A stretch of DNA of 64,000 bases from Enterococcus sp. 9E7_DIV0242 (GCF_002140975.2 NZ_CP147247.1:2605001-2669000); one strand, 5' to 3'. Shown: positions 12,706-22,113, counted from the first letter of the stretch. The notes: generated by a model not told the origin, from the sequence alone. Made by a program: numbers and translations.

Positions 12706-13968
12706 TTATAAACCAAATTCGTTTTCTTTCTTTTTCTTCAAAACATAGGCTGCTTGTGCAACTAAGATCATTCCTGCTGCAGCAACAACCATATTTTCTT
12801 TCTCACCAGTCTCTGGAAGAGATTTTTTCACTTTTGCAGATTTAGGCTTAACTTCTTTTGTAGCCATAGGTTGAACTGCTGGTCTTACTTCCTCAACAAC
12901 CGGTACTACTGGATCTATTTGAGATGGTTCATACGGCGCTGGTTCATCAATTACTACTGGCGCTCCATAAACCAAGACAAAATGCTGATCTGTTTCACCC
13001 ATCGTTACGGTAATTGGTAGGTCAGCCTCTGAAAACGGCGCACCGTTAAAGCTGATCAATTCCAATCCTGAGAATGATGCAGGCGTAAATGCGTAAACTT
13101 CGCCATATTTACCAGTATATGTTTCATCTGCAATCAATGGATTCCCTGCAGTATCTAAATAAGTCACTGTCAGTTTTGTTTCAACACGTGTATAAACGAC
13201 AGGAATTTCTTGTAATGTATCTGTCAAAGTGACCGAAACTGTCCCACCACTGTACGTATATCCTGGAATTACAGGAGGGTCATAACTAACTACTTCGCCT
13301 ACTTCGCCACCCAACATAACATTCGGTGCACCGTTGACTGGATTTCCAGCTTCATCAACAAAATTGATTTGTGCATCACCTGAAGCATTAAATGCTCTCA
13401 TTGTAACAGTAAAATCAGTTGTTGCTGCGGTTACAGTACCAACCAAGTAAGGGTTTAAATTTTCATCTAATTCTACAGAAAAACCTGAATTAACTGGTGT
13501 GTCTACAACAAAATAACCATTTGTTGGTAGAGCGATCACGGCTACTGTTCCTTCTTCTTTACTAATGGGAGCAGTTCCAATCAATGCACCTGTTGTCTCG
13601 TCGACAAAAGAAACCTCGAAGTTTACCAATGCACGTGCAGCTTTTTCTTCTTCTACTGGAGCTTCTTTAGGTGTTTCTGTACTTTCAACAGTCTCTTCAG
13701 ATACTTCTGTTTCTTCAACAACTGTATTACTTGTCTCTTCTGTTGATTCTTGTGTTTCTTCAGTTGCTACCGGCGCTTCTTCTGAAACTTCCGGTGCTGA
13801 CTCAACAGGAACCTCTTCTGGTCCACTCTCTGTTGTTCCCTCTTCAGCTGCTACTGTTTCACTCGTCGGAGCTGTTTCACTAGCAACTTCCTCAGCAAAT
13901 ACTTGTTGAGTATTCAACATAATCGGGCAACACAAAGATAACAACGCAACATAAACTTTTTTCTTCAT
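12706..13968 (-). CDS. LPXTG-anchored surface protein with MucBP-like repeats
   Basis: Wall-anchored surface protein of 420 aa. It has a signal peptide (first about 25 residues, cleaved near VFAEE), a Glu/Val/Thr-rich low-complexity stalk (about 25-110), three beta-rich modules including two MucBP-like repeats (INFVDEAGNPV and VTYLDTAGNPL), and a sorting signal LPETGE followed by a hydrophobic stretch and KKKKE tail. MucBP modules are associated with mucin binding, so an adhesin role is inferred. It has its own promoter and terminator, and sits as an island between parB and the HTH/DUF951/ychF genes, where housekeeping genes are the norm. RBS aaggagg. Confidence 0.85.
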   Translation of the reverse strand: MKKKVYVALLSLCCPIMLNTQQVFAEEVASETAPTSETVAAEEGTTESGPEEVPVESAPEVSEEAPVATEETQESTEETSNTVVEETEVSEETVESTETPKEAPVEEEKAARALVNFEVSFVDETTGALIGTAPISKEEGTVAVIALPTNGYFVVDTPVNSGFSVELDENLNPYLVGTVTAATTDFTVTMRAFNASGDAQINFVDEAGNPVNGAPNVMLGGEVGEVVSYDPPVIPGYTYSGGTVSVTLTDTLQEIPVVYTRVETKLTVTYLDTAGNPLIADETYTGKYGEVYAFTPASFSGLELISFNGAPFSEADLPITVTMGETDQHFVLVYGAPVVIDEPAPYEPSQIDPVVPVVEEVRPAVQPMATKEVKPKSAKVKKSLPETGEKENMVVAAAGMILVAQAAYVLKKKKENEFGL

Positions 13969-13999
13969 TCTTTTCTCCTCCTTATTTTGATACTCTTCA

Positions 14000-14027
14000 A
14001 TTTTAACATAACAAGTGTTTCAATCAA
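14000..14027 (-). promoter_or_regulatory. Promoter of the MucBP surface-protein gene
   Basis: Minus strand TTGATT (complement at 14022-14027), a 16-base spacer and TAAAAT (complement at 14000-14005), about 30 bases before the start codon. Confidence 0.6.
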
Positions 14028-14147
14028 GTCCTTTTATCAGAAGTAGTTAGAAATTCCTAGCTTACAATCTATCTCTCACTCCACAAACGTTCATAAAGAT
14101 TTATTTCATATAAAAATAAAATAATATTCATTTAAAATAACGAAAAA

Positions 14148-14173
14148 TATGCGGATTATAAATAATCCGCATA
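14148..14173 (-). terminator. Terminator of rsmG-parA-parB operon
   Basis: Perfect 12-base arms TATGCGGATTAT and ATAATCCGCATA with a two-base centre, followed on the minus strand by a short T-run. It lies 14 bases past the parB stop. Confidence 0.85.
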
Positions 14174-14186
14174 GCAAAATTTTATC

Positions 14187-15080
14187 TTATTCTTCATCGA
14201 ATTGTATATTTAGTATATCAAGGATTCTTGTCAGATCAGACTCAGATAGATATTCTATCTCGATCTTTCCTTTCCCTTCTTTTTCCTGGATAACAACCGT
14301 CGTACCAAATTTATCCATCAAACGGTCTTCACTTTCACGAATATAGTACGGTTTTTCCTTCGCTGCTTTTTTGACCTTTTTCACAGCCTTTTTGCCTTCA
14401 TCCTCATTGATTTCAGTAACCAGCTGCTCCAACTGTCGTACAGTCAATCCTTCTTTCACTGCACGATTTGCAAGTGTAAGAATGGTTTTCTTGTCTTTCA
14501 ATCCTAATAGCGTTCTGGCCTGTCCCATTGACAAGGTTTCCTGTTGGACCATGTCCTTAACCAGGCTGGGCAATGTCAAAAGACGCAGATAGTTCGCAAT
14601 ATACGGACGGCTCTTTCCTAAACGCTCCGCAACTTCGGCTTGTGTCAACTTCAAATTCTTCATCAACATATCATACGCTTCGGCTTCTTCTAAAGCATTC
14701 AAATCTTCTCTTTGTAAATTTTCCAACACTGCAATTTGCATCATGGCTTCTTCGTCAAATTCTCTGACGATTGCAGGAATCGTTTCTTTTTCTGCAAGCT
14801 TAGAAGCACGGAAACGTCGTTCTCCTGCAATGATCTCGTACCCCTTAACAGAAGACTTACGCACGATGATTGGCTGGAAAACACCTGACTGTTTGATTGA
14901 ATCTGCTAATTCACTTAAAGAGCTTTCATCAAATGTTTTTCTGGGCTGATAAGGATTTGGACGAAGATCGCTCAAGGGGATTTCTATGACTTCCTCTTTT
15001 TTTACATCAACTTCTTCCAAACTGGCAAAATCTTGAAATAATGCATCAATACCGCGTCCCAGACCTTTTCCTTTACTCAT
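14187..15080 (-). CDS. parB: Chromosome partitioning protein ParB (Spo0J)
   Basis: DNA-binding CTPase clamp of 297 aa that loads at parS and spreads, recruiting SMC. It has the N-terminal GLGRGIDALF ParA-interacting segment, the CTP-binding GERRFRAS motif, an HTH (TQAEVAERLGKSRPYIAN) and a C-terminal dimerisation region. It overlaps the end of parA by 8 bases. A consensus parS lies at 63030-63045, and partial half-sites lie in the operon leader at 16587-16608. Confidence 0.95.
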   Translation of the reverse strand: MSKGKGLGRGIDALFQDFASLEEVDVKKEEVIEIPLSDLRPNPYQPRKTFDESSLSELADSIKQSGVFQPIIVRKSSVKGYEIIAGERRFRASKLAEKETIPAIVREFDEEAMMQIAVLENLQREDLNALEEAEAYDMLMKNLKLTQAEVAERLGKSRPYIANYLRLLTLPSLVKDMVQQETLSMGQARTLLGLKDKKTILTLANRAVKEGLTVRQLEQLVTEINEDEGKKAVKKVKKAAKEKPYYIRESEDRLMDKFGTTVVIQEKEGKGKIEIEYLSESDLTRILDILNIQFDEE

Positions 15081-15834
15081 TACCCAACACTTCCTTTGCT
15101 AGAGATAAGTAGACTTCGGCACCGCGTGAACGCGGATCGTAATCAATGATCGATAAGCCGTAGCTTGGTGCTTCTGATAGTCGAACATTTCGAGGAATAA
15201 TCGTATCATAAACCTTTTCACGGAAATATTTACGAACTTCTTCTACCACTTCTGCCCCTAGATTTGTACGAGCATCGTACATTGTTAATAAAACACCTTC
15301 AATTTTCAGATCCGGATTGAAGTGCTTTTGTACCAGTCGAATCGTATTCAATAGCTGACTCAGCCCTTCCAACGCATAGTATTCACATTGTACAGGGATC
15401 AAAATGGAGTCGCTCGACGTGAATGCATTGATCGTCAAATGTCCCAAAGAAGGTGGGCAATCAATGAGAATAAAATCATACTCATCCTGAACCTCTTCCA
15501 ATGCCGACTTTAATCTGGATTCTCTTGCAATCATCGATGTCAGTTCTATTTCAGCTCCTGCTAATTGGATCGTTGCAGGTACAATATCAAGATTTTCTCT
15601 CGTCGTTGTCAAAATCACATCTTTCAGTGGCTGTTCATTGACTAATACATCATAAACGTCATGGGCAACGTCCGGTTTTCTCACACCTACACCACTTGTG
15701 GCGTTTCCCTGTGCATCAATATCGACCAATAATACTTTTTTTCCATAATAGGCCAAGCATGCCCCTAAATTAACAGTGGTAGTGGTTTTTCCTACTCCGC
15801 CTTTTTGGTTTGCTACAGAAATGATTCGTACCAT
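15073..15834 (-). CDS. parA: Chromosome partitioning ATPase ParA (Soj)
   Basis: Deviant Walker ATPase of 253 aa. The P-loop KGGVGKTTT starts near residue 11, Walker A' is VDIDAQGNAT and Walker B is LIDCPPSLG. It drives segregation together with ParB and in related bacteria regulates DnaA. It follows rsmG by 18 bases and overlaps parB, forming an operon. Confidence 0.95.
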   Translation of the reverse strand: MVRIISVANQKGGVGKTTTTVNLGACLAYYGKKVLLVDIDAQGNATSGVGVRKPDVAHDVYDVLVNEQPLKDVILTTTRENLDIVPATIQLAGAEIELTSMIARESRLKSALEEVQDEYDFILIDCPPSLGHLTINAFTSSDSILIPVQCEYYALEGLSQLLNTIRLVQKHFNPDLKIEGVLLTMYDARTNLGAEVVEEVRKYFREKVYDTIIPRNVRLSEAPSYGLSIIDYDPRSRGAEVYLSLAKEVLGNE

Positions 15835-15852
15835 GTATTTTGTTCCTCCATC

Positions 15853-16569
15853 TTATTTGATCGGCTGTTTGTTCGGTAGTCCTGGTTTTCTCGGATATTT
15901 CTTCGGTGTTTCTTTCTTCTTTTGTATCATAACGATATGTCGTTCATCATGTGTAATTGGCAATTCAAAGGATTTCTCTTGTTCAAATTTCCCGCCTAAA
16001 ACAGCAATCGCTTTTTTTGCTTCAAGAAGCTCTTCTTCACTTTTGGCGGCTTTCAGTGCCAGAAAATAGCCCTCTTTTTTTACTAATGGCAGACATAATT
16101 CTGACAAGACGCTCAAACGCGCCACTGCACGAGCTGTGACATAATCAAATGCCGCTCTAAATTCTGACTTTTGACCAAAAGTTTCTGCACGATCATGGTA
16201 TAGCGAGACACCTGTCAACGATAATTCTTCTATTAAATGCGTTAAAAACGTAATACGTTTGTTTAAGGAGTCTACGATGGTGACCTCCAAATCAGGAAAA
16301 ACAATTTTTAAGGGGATACTTGGGAAGCCTGCACCGGAACCTACATCACAAATTTTTTTTCCGGATGAAAAATCCTCAAAAAGAGCCAGCGAAACAGAAT
16401 CATAGAAATGCTTCAGATAGACTTCCTTTTTTTCTGTAATAGCGGTCAGATTCATCTTCTCATTCCACTCGACTAGCACTTCATAATAGCGTTCAAACTG
16501 TTGCATCTGCTGGTCAGACAAAACGATTCCCTTTTCCGTCAAAAACTGCTTAAATTCTTCTGGTGTCAT
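15853..16569 (-). CDS. rsmG: 16S rRNA m7G527 methyltransferase RsmG (GidB)
   Basis: SAM-dependent methyltransferase of 238 aa for G527 of 16S rRNA. The SAM motif is [14 protein letters not shown], with further conserved segments [11 protein letters not shown] and TARAVARL. The basic C-terminal tail is [14 protein letters not shown]. The ATG at 16569 follows aggaagg; an in-frame start at 16608 lies inside a palindrome without a site. It is the first gene of the rsmG-parA-parB operon. Confidence 0.94.
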   Translation of the reverse strand: MTPEEFKQFLTEKGIVLSDQQMQQFERYYEVLVEWNEKMNLTAITEKKEVYLKHFYDSVSLALFEDFSSGKKICDVGSGAGFPSIPLKIVFPDLEVTIVDSLNKRITFLTHLIEELSLTGVSLYHDRAETFGQKSEFRAAFDYVTARAVARLSVLSELCLPLVKKEGYFLALKAAKSEEELLEAKKAIAVLGGKFEQEKSFELPITHDERHIVMIQKKKETPKKYPRKPGLPNKQPIK

Positions 16570-16586
16570 AATTATCCTTCCTATTC

Positions 16587-16608
16587 GTGAAACACTAAAA
16601 TGTTTCAC
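16587..16608. repeat. Palindrome of parS half-sites in rsmG leader
   Basis: GTGAAACA and TGTTTCAC separated by six bases. These are the two parS half-sites in everted order (parS has TGTTTCAC first). It lies between the rsmG promoter and start codon, so it may form an RNA hairpin or bind ParB weakly. Confidence 0.6.
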
Positions 16609-16622
16609 AGTTTGCTTTCTTT

Positions 16623-16651
16623 ACTTTAACGTAAATACCTCATTCATGCAA
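16623..16651 (-). promoter_or_regulatory. Promoter of the rsmG-parA-parB operon
   Basis: Minus strand TTGCAT (complement at 16646-16651), 17-base spacer, TAAAGT (complement at 16623-16628). The rest of the 16652-16887 gap shows no gene. Confidence 0.6.
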
Positions 16652-16887
16652 TGGTTTTGATAATATTTAACAGCATTCTTAAATTGACAGAAGCGTCTAT
16701 CTCATAATCAAGCTTGACGTATTTTCAAAACCAGGAATGGAAGTCTCAGCTCAGCAAGATGTTCGTTTACTTGCAATGATTCCATGTAAGAATAAATGTT
16801 GAATGAGGAAATCAGAAGGGAAAGGAGATGAACTGGTATACAGCAAGATTTAGGGACTATCGTTCCTAATTTTATCGATTTATGTAA

Positions 16888-16932
16888 TAAACCAACGGAT
16901 GTCTGCGTTCGTGTCTGACATCCGTTGGTTTA
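16888..16932 (-). terminator. Terminator-like hairpin after the GNAT gene
   Basis: Long arms TAAACCAACGGATGTC and GACATCCGTTGGTTTA with a 13-base loop, 17 bases past the stop. The T-run is better on the plus strand than on the minus strand. Confidence 0.75.
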
Positions 16933-16948
16933 TCTTTTTACCACCTAT

Positions 16949-17380
16949 CTATTTCAGTCCCATATCCACATGAGGAATGTCATCCTCTAAATAGACATCG
17001 GAAATCACCTTAAAGCCAAATTTCTTATAAAAATCAGTCGCGTATTCCTGTGCGCCTAAAACAATCAGTCGTTCCGGAAAAGCTTTCTTTGCTGCTTCGA
17101 GTGTTCTTTCCATCAACAGCTCCCCGTATCCTGCGCCTCTGTATTTCTTGACTGTCAGAACTCTCCCAATATGGACTGCATCTACTTCATTAATAATCCG
17201 TGTATACCCAATGATCTCAGTTCCTTCTTGCAACCATGTATGCAGCGCTTGATCATCCTGATCATCGATTTCCTGATAAGGACAGTTTTGCTCCACCACG
17301 AATACCGCAACTCGTTCCTTCATGATCGCCAACAATTCTTCTGATGTTAATTCCGCTATTGTCTTTACCTTATATTCCAT
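16949..17380 (-). CDS. GNAT-family N-acetyltransferase, ElaA-like
   Basis: Acetyl-CoA-dependent transferase of 143 aa. The acetyl-CoA motif A is VKKYRGAGYGELLME. The N-terminal RVAVFVVEQNCPYQEID and the later GAQEYATDFYKKFGF patterns match the ElaA subgroup, whose substrate is not known. The ATG at 17380 follows gagagg. It is downstream of, and close to, the unknown gene at 17399 and may be cotranscribed. Confidence 0.82.
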   Translation of the reverse strand: MEYKVKTIAELTSEELLAIMKERVAVFVVEQNCPYQEIDDQDDQALHTWLQEGTEIIGYTRIINEVDAVHIGRVLTVKKYRGAGYGELLMERTLEAAKKAFPERLIVLGAQEYATDFYKKFGFKVISDVYLEDDIPHVDMGLK

Positions 17381-17398
17381 CACTATCCATCCTCTCTT

Positions 17399-17965
17399 TC
17401 ATTCATATCTGTACTTCTCGATTTTCTTCAAATTACAGTCAATTTCATAAAGAAATGGGCTGCTATAAACATACACAATATCATAGTAAAGCTCTGTTCT
17501 AATCTCAGAAAGATGTGCCAATAGCCGCCATATATAAGATTCATCTTCCCAAAAAACAAAGATGAATAAATCATTTTCGTTAAAAAGTGTATAATTGCCG
17601 CTTTGAAGCTTCTTTAGTTTGTTGTCATAGGCTTCAGTCAGATTAAAGAGACTATCCCAATTCGCCAGTGAAATCCCCACACGTTTCATGGTTCCATCCG
17701 GCAAGGTCAACGTCATCCTGATTGTATCTGTCCCATGCTCTTTCTTGAGCCTATCAACCATGTCCTGCTCGCTTCGAGAAGATGTATAGCTTTCTCCCAA
17801 CGCATGCAAAACCCCTTCTTTTAATGATTGTGTTACTTCCACACCGATACTTTTCGACGCATTTTGGATATCTGGCTTATCCACAAGGGCTGCATCTCGG
17901 TATTTTTCCGGAAAAACTGTTTGCAAAATCTCCAACGCTCTGCGTTCATCTGGTCGTTCCACCAC
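17399..17965 (-). CDS. Unknown protein, possible nuclease-like fold
   Basis: Protein of 188 aa that I do not recognise. No signal peptide or membrane segment is evident. Segments such as DKPDIQNASKSIGVEVTQSL could fit a PD-(D/E)xK-like nuclease core (Asp, then Glu-x-Thr), but this is speculative. The start was chosen as GTG at 17965 because a ggagagg site lies 8 bases upstream; a TTG at 17986 precedes that site. It lies 18 bases upstream of the GNAT gene and is divergent from the padR operon. Confidence 0.65.
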   Translation of the reverse strand: MVERPDERRALEILQTVFPEKYRDAALVDKPDIQNASKSIGVEVTQSLKEGVLHALGESYTSSRSEQDMVDRLKKEHGTDTIRMTLTLPDGTMKRVGISLANWDSLFNLTEAYDNKLKKLQSGNYTLFNENDLFIFVFWEDESYIWRLLAHLSEIRTELYYDIVYVYSSPFLYEIDCNLKKIEKYRYE

Positions 17966-18096
17966 TTTTTCTACCTCTCCGTCCAATTTTTATTATTATA
18001 CTATATTATCCCATAACTGGCTGTGATCATTTCTACTTGTCTCAGACTTTGTACTGATTTTTCTGATAGGTCACGACTTTTTCTTGTGTTCTCACA

Positions 18097-18115
18097 TACT
18101 GTGTTATACACTGTA
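18097..18115. promoter_or_regulatory. Likely PadR operator
   Basis: Near-palindrome TACTGTGTTATACACTGTA just upstream of the padR-like start. Only one paired position mismatches outside the centre. PadR proteins typically bind such sites at their own promoters, so autoregulation is inferred. Confidence 0.6.
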
Positions 18116-18132
18116 CTGTGTGAGGTGCATAT

Positions 18133-18474
18133 ATGAATATCAGCGACTGGAAATCTCAAGTAAAACGAGGAACACTTGAACTATGTATATTATCATTGCT
18201 AGCAAAAAGAGCGTACTATGGCTATGAATTAATTGAGGTATTAAGCAGTTGGGATATGATTGCAACGAATGAAAATACGATGTATCCATTACTGCGTCGC
18301 TTAACTAAAGAGGGCTACCTAGAAAGCTATTGGCAGGAAAACTATGACCTTCCCCGAAGAAAATATTATCGAATCACTGATTCTGGTATGCAGTATTTAA
18401 TTGAAATGACTGGTTTATGGAAGACATTGACCAAGGCCGTCAGTGATATTCAAAATCATAAGGAGGAATTATAA
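18133..18474 (+). CDS. PadR-family transcriptional regulator
   Basis: Winged-helix regulator of 113 aa. The pattern GTLELCILSLLAKRAYYGYELIE, split here as GTLELCILSLL and YYGYELIEVL, with MYPLLRRLTKEGYLES and RRKYYRITDSG, is diagnostic for PadR. The stop overlaps the start of the downstream membrane protein gene, a usual pairing in which PadR controls a DUF1700-type protein. A gaggtg site precedes the ATG, and a palindromic operator lies upstream. Confidence 0.9.
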   Translation: MNISDWKSQVKRGTLELCILSLLAKRAYYGYELIEVLSSWDMIATNENTMYPLLRRLTKEGYLESYWQENYDLPRRKYYRITDSGMQYLIEMTGLWKTLTKAVSDIQNHKEEL

Positions 18475-19037
18475 TGAATGAAAAAGTCACACATTACTTG
18501 CAACTGTTGAATAAACAGCTTCATCGTTTGGAAACACAGGAGAGAGCGGATATTCTTGAAGAAGTGGAAAGTCATATTTTTGAAGCTGTCAGTAATGGTG
18601 CTTCTGTTGATCATGTCCTTGAAACACTAGGTGATCCTGCCAAATTAGCAGCCTCTTATACCAGTGAGGCGATACTGAAAAATGGCTCATTCAATTTAAG
18701 CAGCTTAGCACAATTGGTAAAATTCTATTTTGTTACTGGTTTTTCCGGTATGTTCATCATTCCTATTGTCGGAATTTTATCGATTGCTTTCTACTTCTGC
18801 TCTTTCGTTGTAATTGCTGCGGGTGTAATCAAAACAATTGGTCTATTCTTCGGGTATTCTCTACCAATTTCAGTGATGAACTTCGGGTTCTGGCAAGCAC
18901 CTGATTTTATGGTCCTACCGATTTGCCTGGTGTTTGGTGCTTTGTTCTATGTTGGTAGCCGCAAAATGTGGCATTGGTTGAAGGATTATCTCTTTTCAAT
19001 TTCGGTTGCTCACCGCAAGCTTAAAAGCTCGAACTAA
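18474..19037 (+). CDS. DUF1700/HAAS-domain membrane protein
   Basis: Membrane protein of 187 aa. The N-terminal 70 residues form a HAAS-like helical domain (YLQLLNKQLHRLETQERADI split by motif LEEVESHI, then LGDPAKLAASY). Three or four membrane segments follow. The family is coupled to PadR regulators and often to stress or antimicrobial responses. Start overlaps the padR stop (ATAATG context with aaggagg site). Function unknown. Confidence 0.8.
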   Translation: MNEKVTHYLQLLNKQLHRLETQERADILEEVESHIFEAVSNGASVDHVLETLGDPAKLAASYTSEAILKNGSFNLSSLAQLVKFYFVTGFSGMFIIPIVGILSIAFYFCSFVVIAAGVIKTIGLFFGYSLPISVMNFGFWQAPDFMVLPICLVFGALFYVGSRKMWHWLKDYLFSISVAHRKLKSSN

Positions 19038-19046
19038 AAAGAAATA

Positions 19047-19074
19047 GCGAGTCAGAAGTTCACTTCTGACTCGC
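19047..19074. terminator. Bidirectional terminator, HAAS gene and prs
   Basis: Arms GCGAGTCAGAAGT and ACTTCTGACTCGC with a two-base loop; T-run on the plus strand and A-run upstream, between convergent genes. Confidence 0.9.
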
Positions 19075-19082
19075 CTCTTTTT

Positions 19083-20054
19083 TTATCGATTTTTTGTTTC
19101 AAATAATGGGCTGACTGGTTTATTCTCATGGATACGTTTGATCGCATCACCAATCAGTTCGCCAACGCTGATTTCATCGATTTTATCGATTTTTCTATCA
19201 TCTGACAAATAGATAGAATCTGTTACAACCAACCGTTTGATCGCTGATTCTTCAATACGTTCTAAAGCTGGTCCGGAAAGAACCGGGTGTGTACAAGAAG
19301 CATACACTTCTTTTGCTCCCGCTTCCTGTAAGGCATTGGCAGCCAATGAAATCGTTCCTGCTGTATCGATCATATCATCAATCAATACGCAGATTTTTCC
19401 TTCAACTTGGCCAATAATATTCATGACTTCTGCTACATTCGCCTTTGGACGACGTTTGTCGATAATGGCAATTGGAGCCTTCAGATATTCAGCCAGCTTC
19501 CGGGCACGAGTTACTCCGCCATGGTCGGGAGAAACGACAACCACGTCATCCCCTTGGATGCCATGATCCATAAAGTAATCTGCAATTAGAGGCGCACCCA
19601 TCAAATGGTCCACTGGAATATCAAAGAACCCTTGAATCTGCACAGCATGCAGGTCTAATGTCAACATTCTTGTTACGCCAGCCTTTTCAAGCATGTTCGC
19701 AACTAATTTTGCAGTGATCGGCTCACGAGCACGAGCTTTACGATCTTGACGAGCGTAACCGTAATAAGGCATCACTACGTTGATTGTTTTCGCACTTGCA
19801 CGTTTCAATGCATCGACCATAATCAACAGTTCCATCAAATTATCGTTCACAGGACTACTGGTTGACTGGATCAAGTAAACATGGGAACCACGGATACTTT
19901 CTTCGATGTTGATTTGAATTTCACCATCACTGAACTGACTGACAGATGATTTTCCTAATTCCACACCAACAGCTTTCGCAATTTTTTCTGCTAACGGACG
20001 ATTTGAGTTAAGAGCAAAGATTTTCAATCTTGGATCAAAATAATGTTTTGACAT
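19083..20054 (-). CDS. prs: Ribose-phosphate pyrophosphokinase
   Basis: Makes PRPP from ribose 5-phosphate and ATP for purine, pyrimidine, His and Trp synthesis. 323 aa, usual length. Motifs: [15 protein letters not shown] (ATP/flexible loop), a PRPP-binding [13 protein letters not shown] and the HPVLSGPA region. The ATG at 20054 (MSKHYFDP) follows ggagg; a GTG at 20066 overlaps that site. In related genomes prs follows glmU; here about 11 kb of other genes lie between them. Confidence 0.96.
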   Translation of the reverse strand: MSKHYFDPRLKIFALNSNRPLAEKIAKAVGVELGKSSVSQFSDGEIQINIEESIRGSHVYLIQSTSSPVNDNLMELLIMVDALKRASAKTINVVMPYYGYARQDRKARAREPITAKLVANMLEKAGVTRMLTLDLHAVQIQGFFDIPVDHLMGAPLIADYFMDHGIQGDDVVVVSPDHGGVTRARKLAEYLKAPIAIIDKRRPKANVAEVMNIIGQVEGKICVLIDDMIDTAGTISLAANALQEAGAKEVYASCTHPVLSGPALERIEESAIKRLVVTDSIYLSDDRKIDKIDEISVGELIGDAIKRIHENKPVSPLFETKNR

Positions 20055-20097
20055 TGGGACCTCCACTTTCTATTACTGAACAATTGCTTCCTTATAA

Positions 20098-20126
20098 ATA
20101 GTAGTCATTTTTTTGAAATAAATCAA
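20098..20126 (-). promoter_or_regulatory. prs promoter
   Basis: Minus strand TTGATT (complement at 20121-20126), 17-base spacer, TACTAT (complement at 20098-20103). Confidence 0.65.
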
Positions 20127-20277
20127 GTGATTTTCCTGTGGAAACACTATTTTGTTTTGACATTATTCGTCTTTCAAGCTTTTTTTCTCTTTCGTTTAAT
20201 TATTATTGTTTTTTACCTCTCAATTGCGACCATTTTGGACACTCAATCAGGAATGTCTAAATCCCGAAGGCTATCAT

Positions 20278-20306
20278 TTGCAGGAACACCTTGATGCTCG
20301 GATAAT
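20278..20306 (+). promoter_or_regulatory. Oleate hydratase promoter
   Basis: TTGCAG at 20278-20283, 17-base spacer, GATAAT at 20301-20306, about 35 bases before the chosen ATG. Its position supports the start at 20341 over an earlier in-frame ATG. Confidence 0.6.
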
Positions 20307-20340
20307 GGATGTAGTAACAAAACAAGAAAGGATGATTTGT

Positions 20341-22113
20341 ATGTATCGAAGTAATGGGAATTATGAGGCATTCGCACGTCCTAAAAAACCAGAAGGTGTA
20401 GAAAATAAATCAGCTTATTTGGTTGGTGCAGGTTTGGCTTCTCTATCTGCAGCTGCTTTTCTAGTCAGAGATGGCCAAATGAAGGGTGAAAACGTCCATA
20501 TTTTAGAAGAACTGCCGATTTCTGGTGGTAGCTTAGATGGTATTTTAAACCCAACAAGAGGCTTCATTATTCGTGGTGGTCGTGAAATGGAAAATCATTT
20601 TGAATGTCTATGGGATCTGTTTCGGTCCGTTCCTTCTCTAGAGGTGGAGGATGCTTCTGTTCTAGATGAATTCTACTGGTTAAACAAAGAAGACCCTAAC
20701 TACTCAAAATGCCGGGCAATCGAAAACCGTGGGGAACGAATTCCAACAGATGGAAAATTTACCCTATCTGATGCTTCTTCAGAAGAAATGGTTAAGCTGT
20801 TTTTAACAGCTGAAGATCAGTTGCAGGATAAAAAAATCACGGACGTTTTTTCAGATGAATTCTTCGAATCCAATTTTTGGCTGTATTGGTCTTCTATGTT
20901 TGCTTTTGAAAAATGGCACAGTGCAATGGAAATGCGCCGTTATATCATGCGCTTCATTCATCATATTGATGGCCTGCCTGACCTATCTGCCTTGAAATTC
21001 ACTAAATACAATCAGTATGAATCTTTGGTATTGCCTTTGGTCAACTACTTAGAAGAGCATGGTGTTCACTTCCAATACGATACAGTAGTAAAAAATGTTT
21101 TAACAGACTCTACTAACGAAAAAATCGTTGCTCGTACATTAGTCCTTGAAGTAGGCGGACAAGAACAAGCCGTCGATCTGACAGAAAATGATTTGGTTTT
21201 TATCACCAACGGAAGCATCACAGAAAGCACAACTTACGGAGACAATGATCATCCCGCTCCTGTCACTCATGACTTGGGTGGCAGCTGGTCCTTATGGAAA
21301 AATATGGCTGCACAAAATCCAGCCTTTGGGAAGCCAGAAAAATTCTGTGAAAACCTACCTGAAGAAAGCTGGTTTGTCTCTGCGACTACTACCACGCTAG
21401 ATAATAAAGTAGCACCCTATATTGAAAAAATCAGCAAACGTGATCCATATGCCGGAAAAGTTGTTTCAGGCGGGATCGTAACTGTCAAAGACTCCAACTG
21501 GATGCTGAGCTATACCTTGAACCGCCAACCGCATTTCAAAGCACAGCCAAAAGATCAGCTGGTCGTTTGGATTTATGGTCTACTTTCAAACAAACCAGGG
21601 AACTTTATCAAGAAGAGTATCACTGAATGTACAGGAAGTGAAATTGCTCAAGAATGGCTGTACCATATGGGTGTACCTGTAGAAGAAATTGCTGATCTTG
21701 CTAATAATTCCTGTAGTACGATTCCTTGTTATATGCCATATATCACTTCCTATTTCATGGCGCGTGCAGAAGGTGACCGTCCACTGGTAGTTCCCGAAGG
21801 TTCAAAAAATCTAGCCTTTATCGGTAATTTCAGTGAAACAGAAAGAGATACCGTCTTTACAACCGAATATTCTGTTCGTACTGCAATGGAAGCCGTCTAT
21901 ACTTTGCTAGAGGTAGACCGCGGTGTACCAGAGGTCTTTGCCTCTTCTTACGATATCCGTACCTTGCTAAAATCAACCGGACGATTGTTAGACGGAAAGA
22001 AATTAAAAGATATTCATGTACCATGGCTGATTCGGATTCTAGAGAAAAAAGGATTGGAAAAAGCACAAGGCACAATGATTATCGAATTACTGAAAGATGC
22101 AGATTTGCTTTAG
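20341..22113 (+). CDS. ohyA: Oleate hydratase
   Basis: FAD-dependent enzyme of 590 aa that adds water to the cis-9 double bond of unsaturated fatty acids, detoxifying them. It starts [19 protein letters not shown], the typical N-terminus of the family. The Rossmann FAD motif is [31 protein letters not shown] follows, and the C-terminal [18 protein letters not shown] segment is typical. The ATG at 20341 follows aaagga. An in-frame start at 20206 would add 45 unrelated residues upstream of the promoter. Monocistronic, facing an IS remnant. Confidence 0.93.
   Translation: MYRSNGNYEAFARPKKPEGVENKSAYLVGAGLASLSAAAFLVRDGQMKGENVHILEELPISGGSLDGILNPTRGFIIRGGREMENHFECLWDLFRSVPSLEVEDASVLDEFYWLNKEDPNYSKCRAIENRGERIPTDGKFTLSDASSEEMVKLFLTAEDQLQDKKITDVFSDEFFESNFWLYWSSMFAFEKWHSAMEMRRYIMRFIHHIDGLPDLSALKFTKYNQYESLVLPLVNYLEEHGVHFQYDTVVKNVLTDSTNEKIVARTLVLEVGGQEQAVDLTENDLVFITNGSITESTTYGDNDHPAPVTHDLGGSWSLWKNMAAQNPAFGKPEKFCENLPEESWFVSATTTTLDNKVAPYIEKISKRDPYAGKVVSGGIVTVKDSNWMLSYTLNRQPHFKAQPKDQLVVWIYGLLSNKPGNFIKKSITECTGSEIAQEWLYHMGVPVEEIADLANNSCSTIPCYMPYITSYFMARAEGDRPLVVPEGSKNLAFIGNFSETERDTVFTTEYSVRTAMEAVYTLLEVDRGVPEVFASSYDIRTLLKSTGRLLDGKKLKDIHVPWLIRILEKKGLEKAQGTMIIELLKDADLL

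Noticed and set aside
16815..16870. Short frame after aaaggagatg in the rsmG-GNAT gap
   Set aside because: The ATG directly abuts the Shine-Dalgarno-like sequence, and the 13-codon frame has no terminator or promoter.
20206..20340. N-terminal extension of oleate hydratase
   Set aside because: The extension precedes a good promoter, and the family N-terminus begins at 20341 with its own Shine-Dalgarno.
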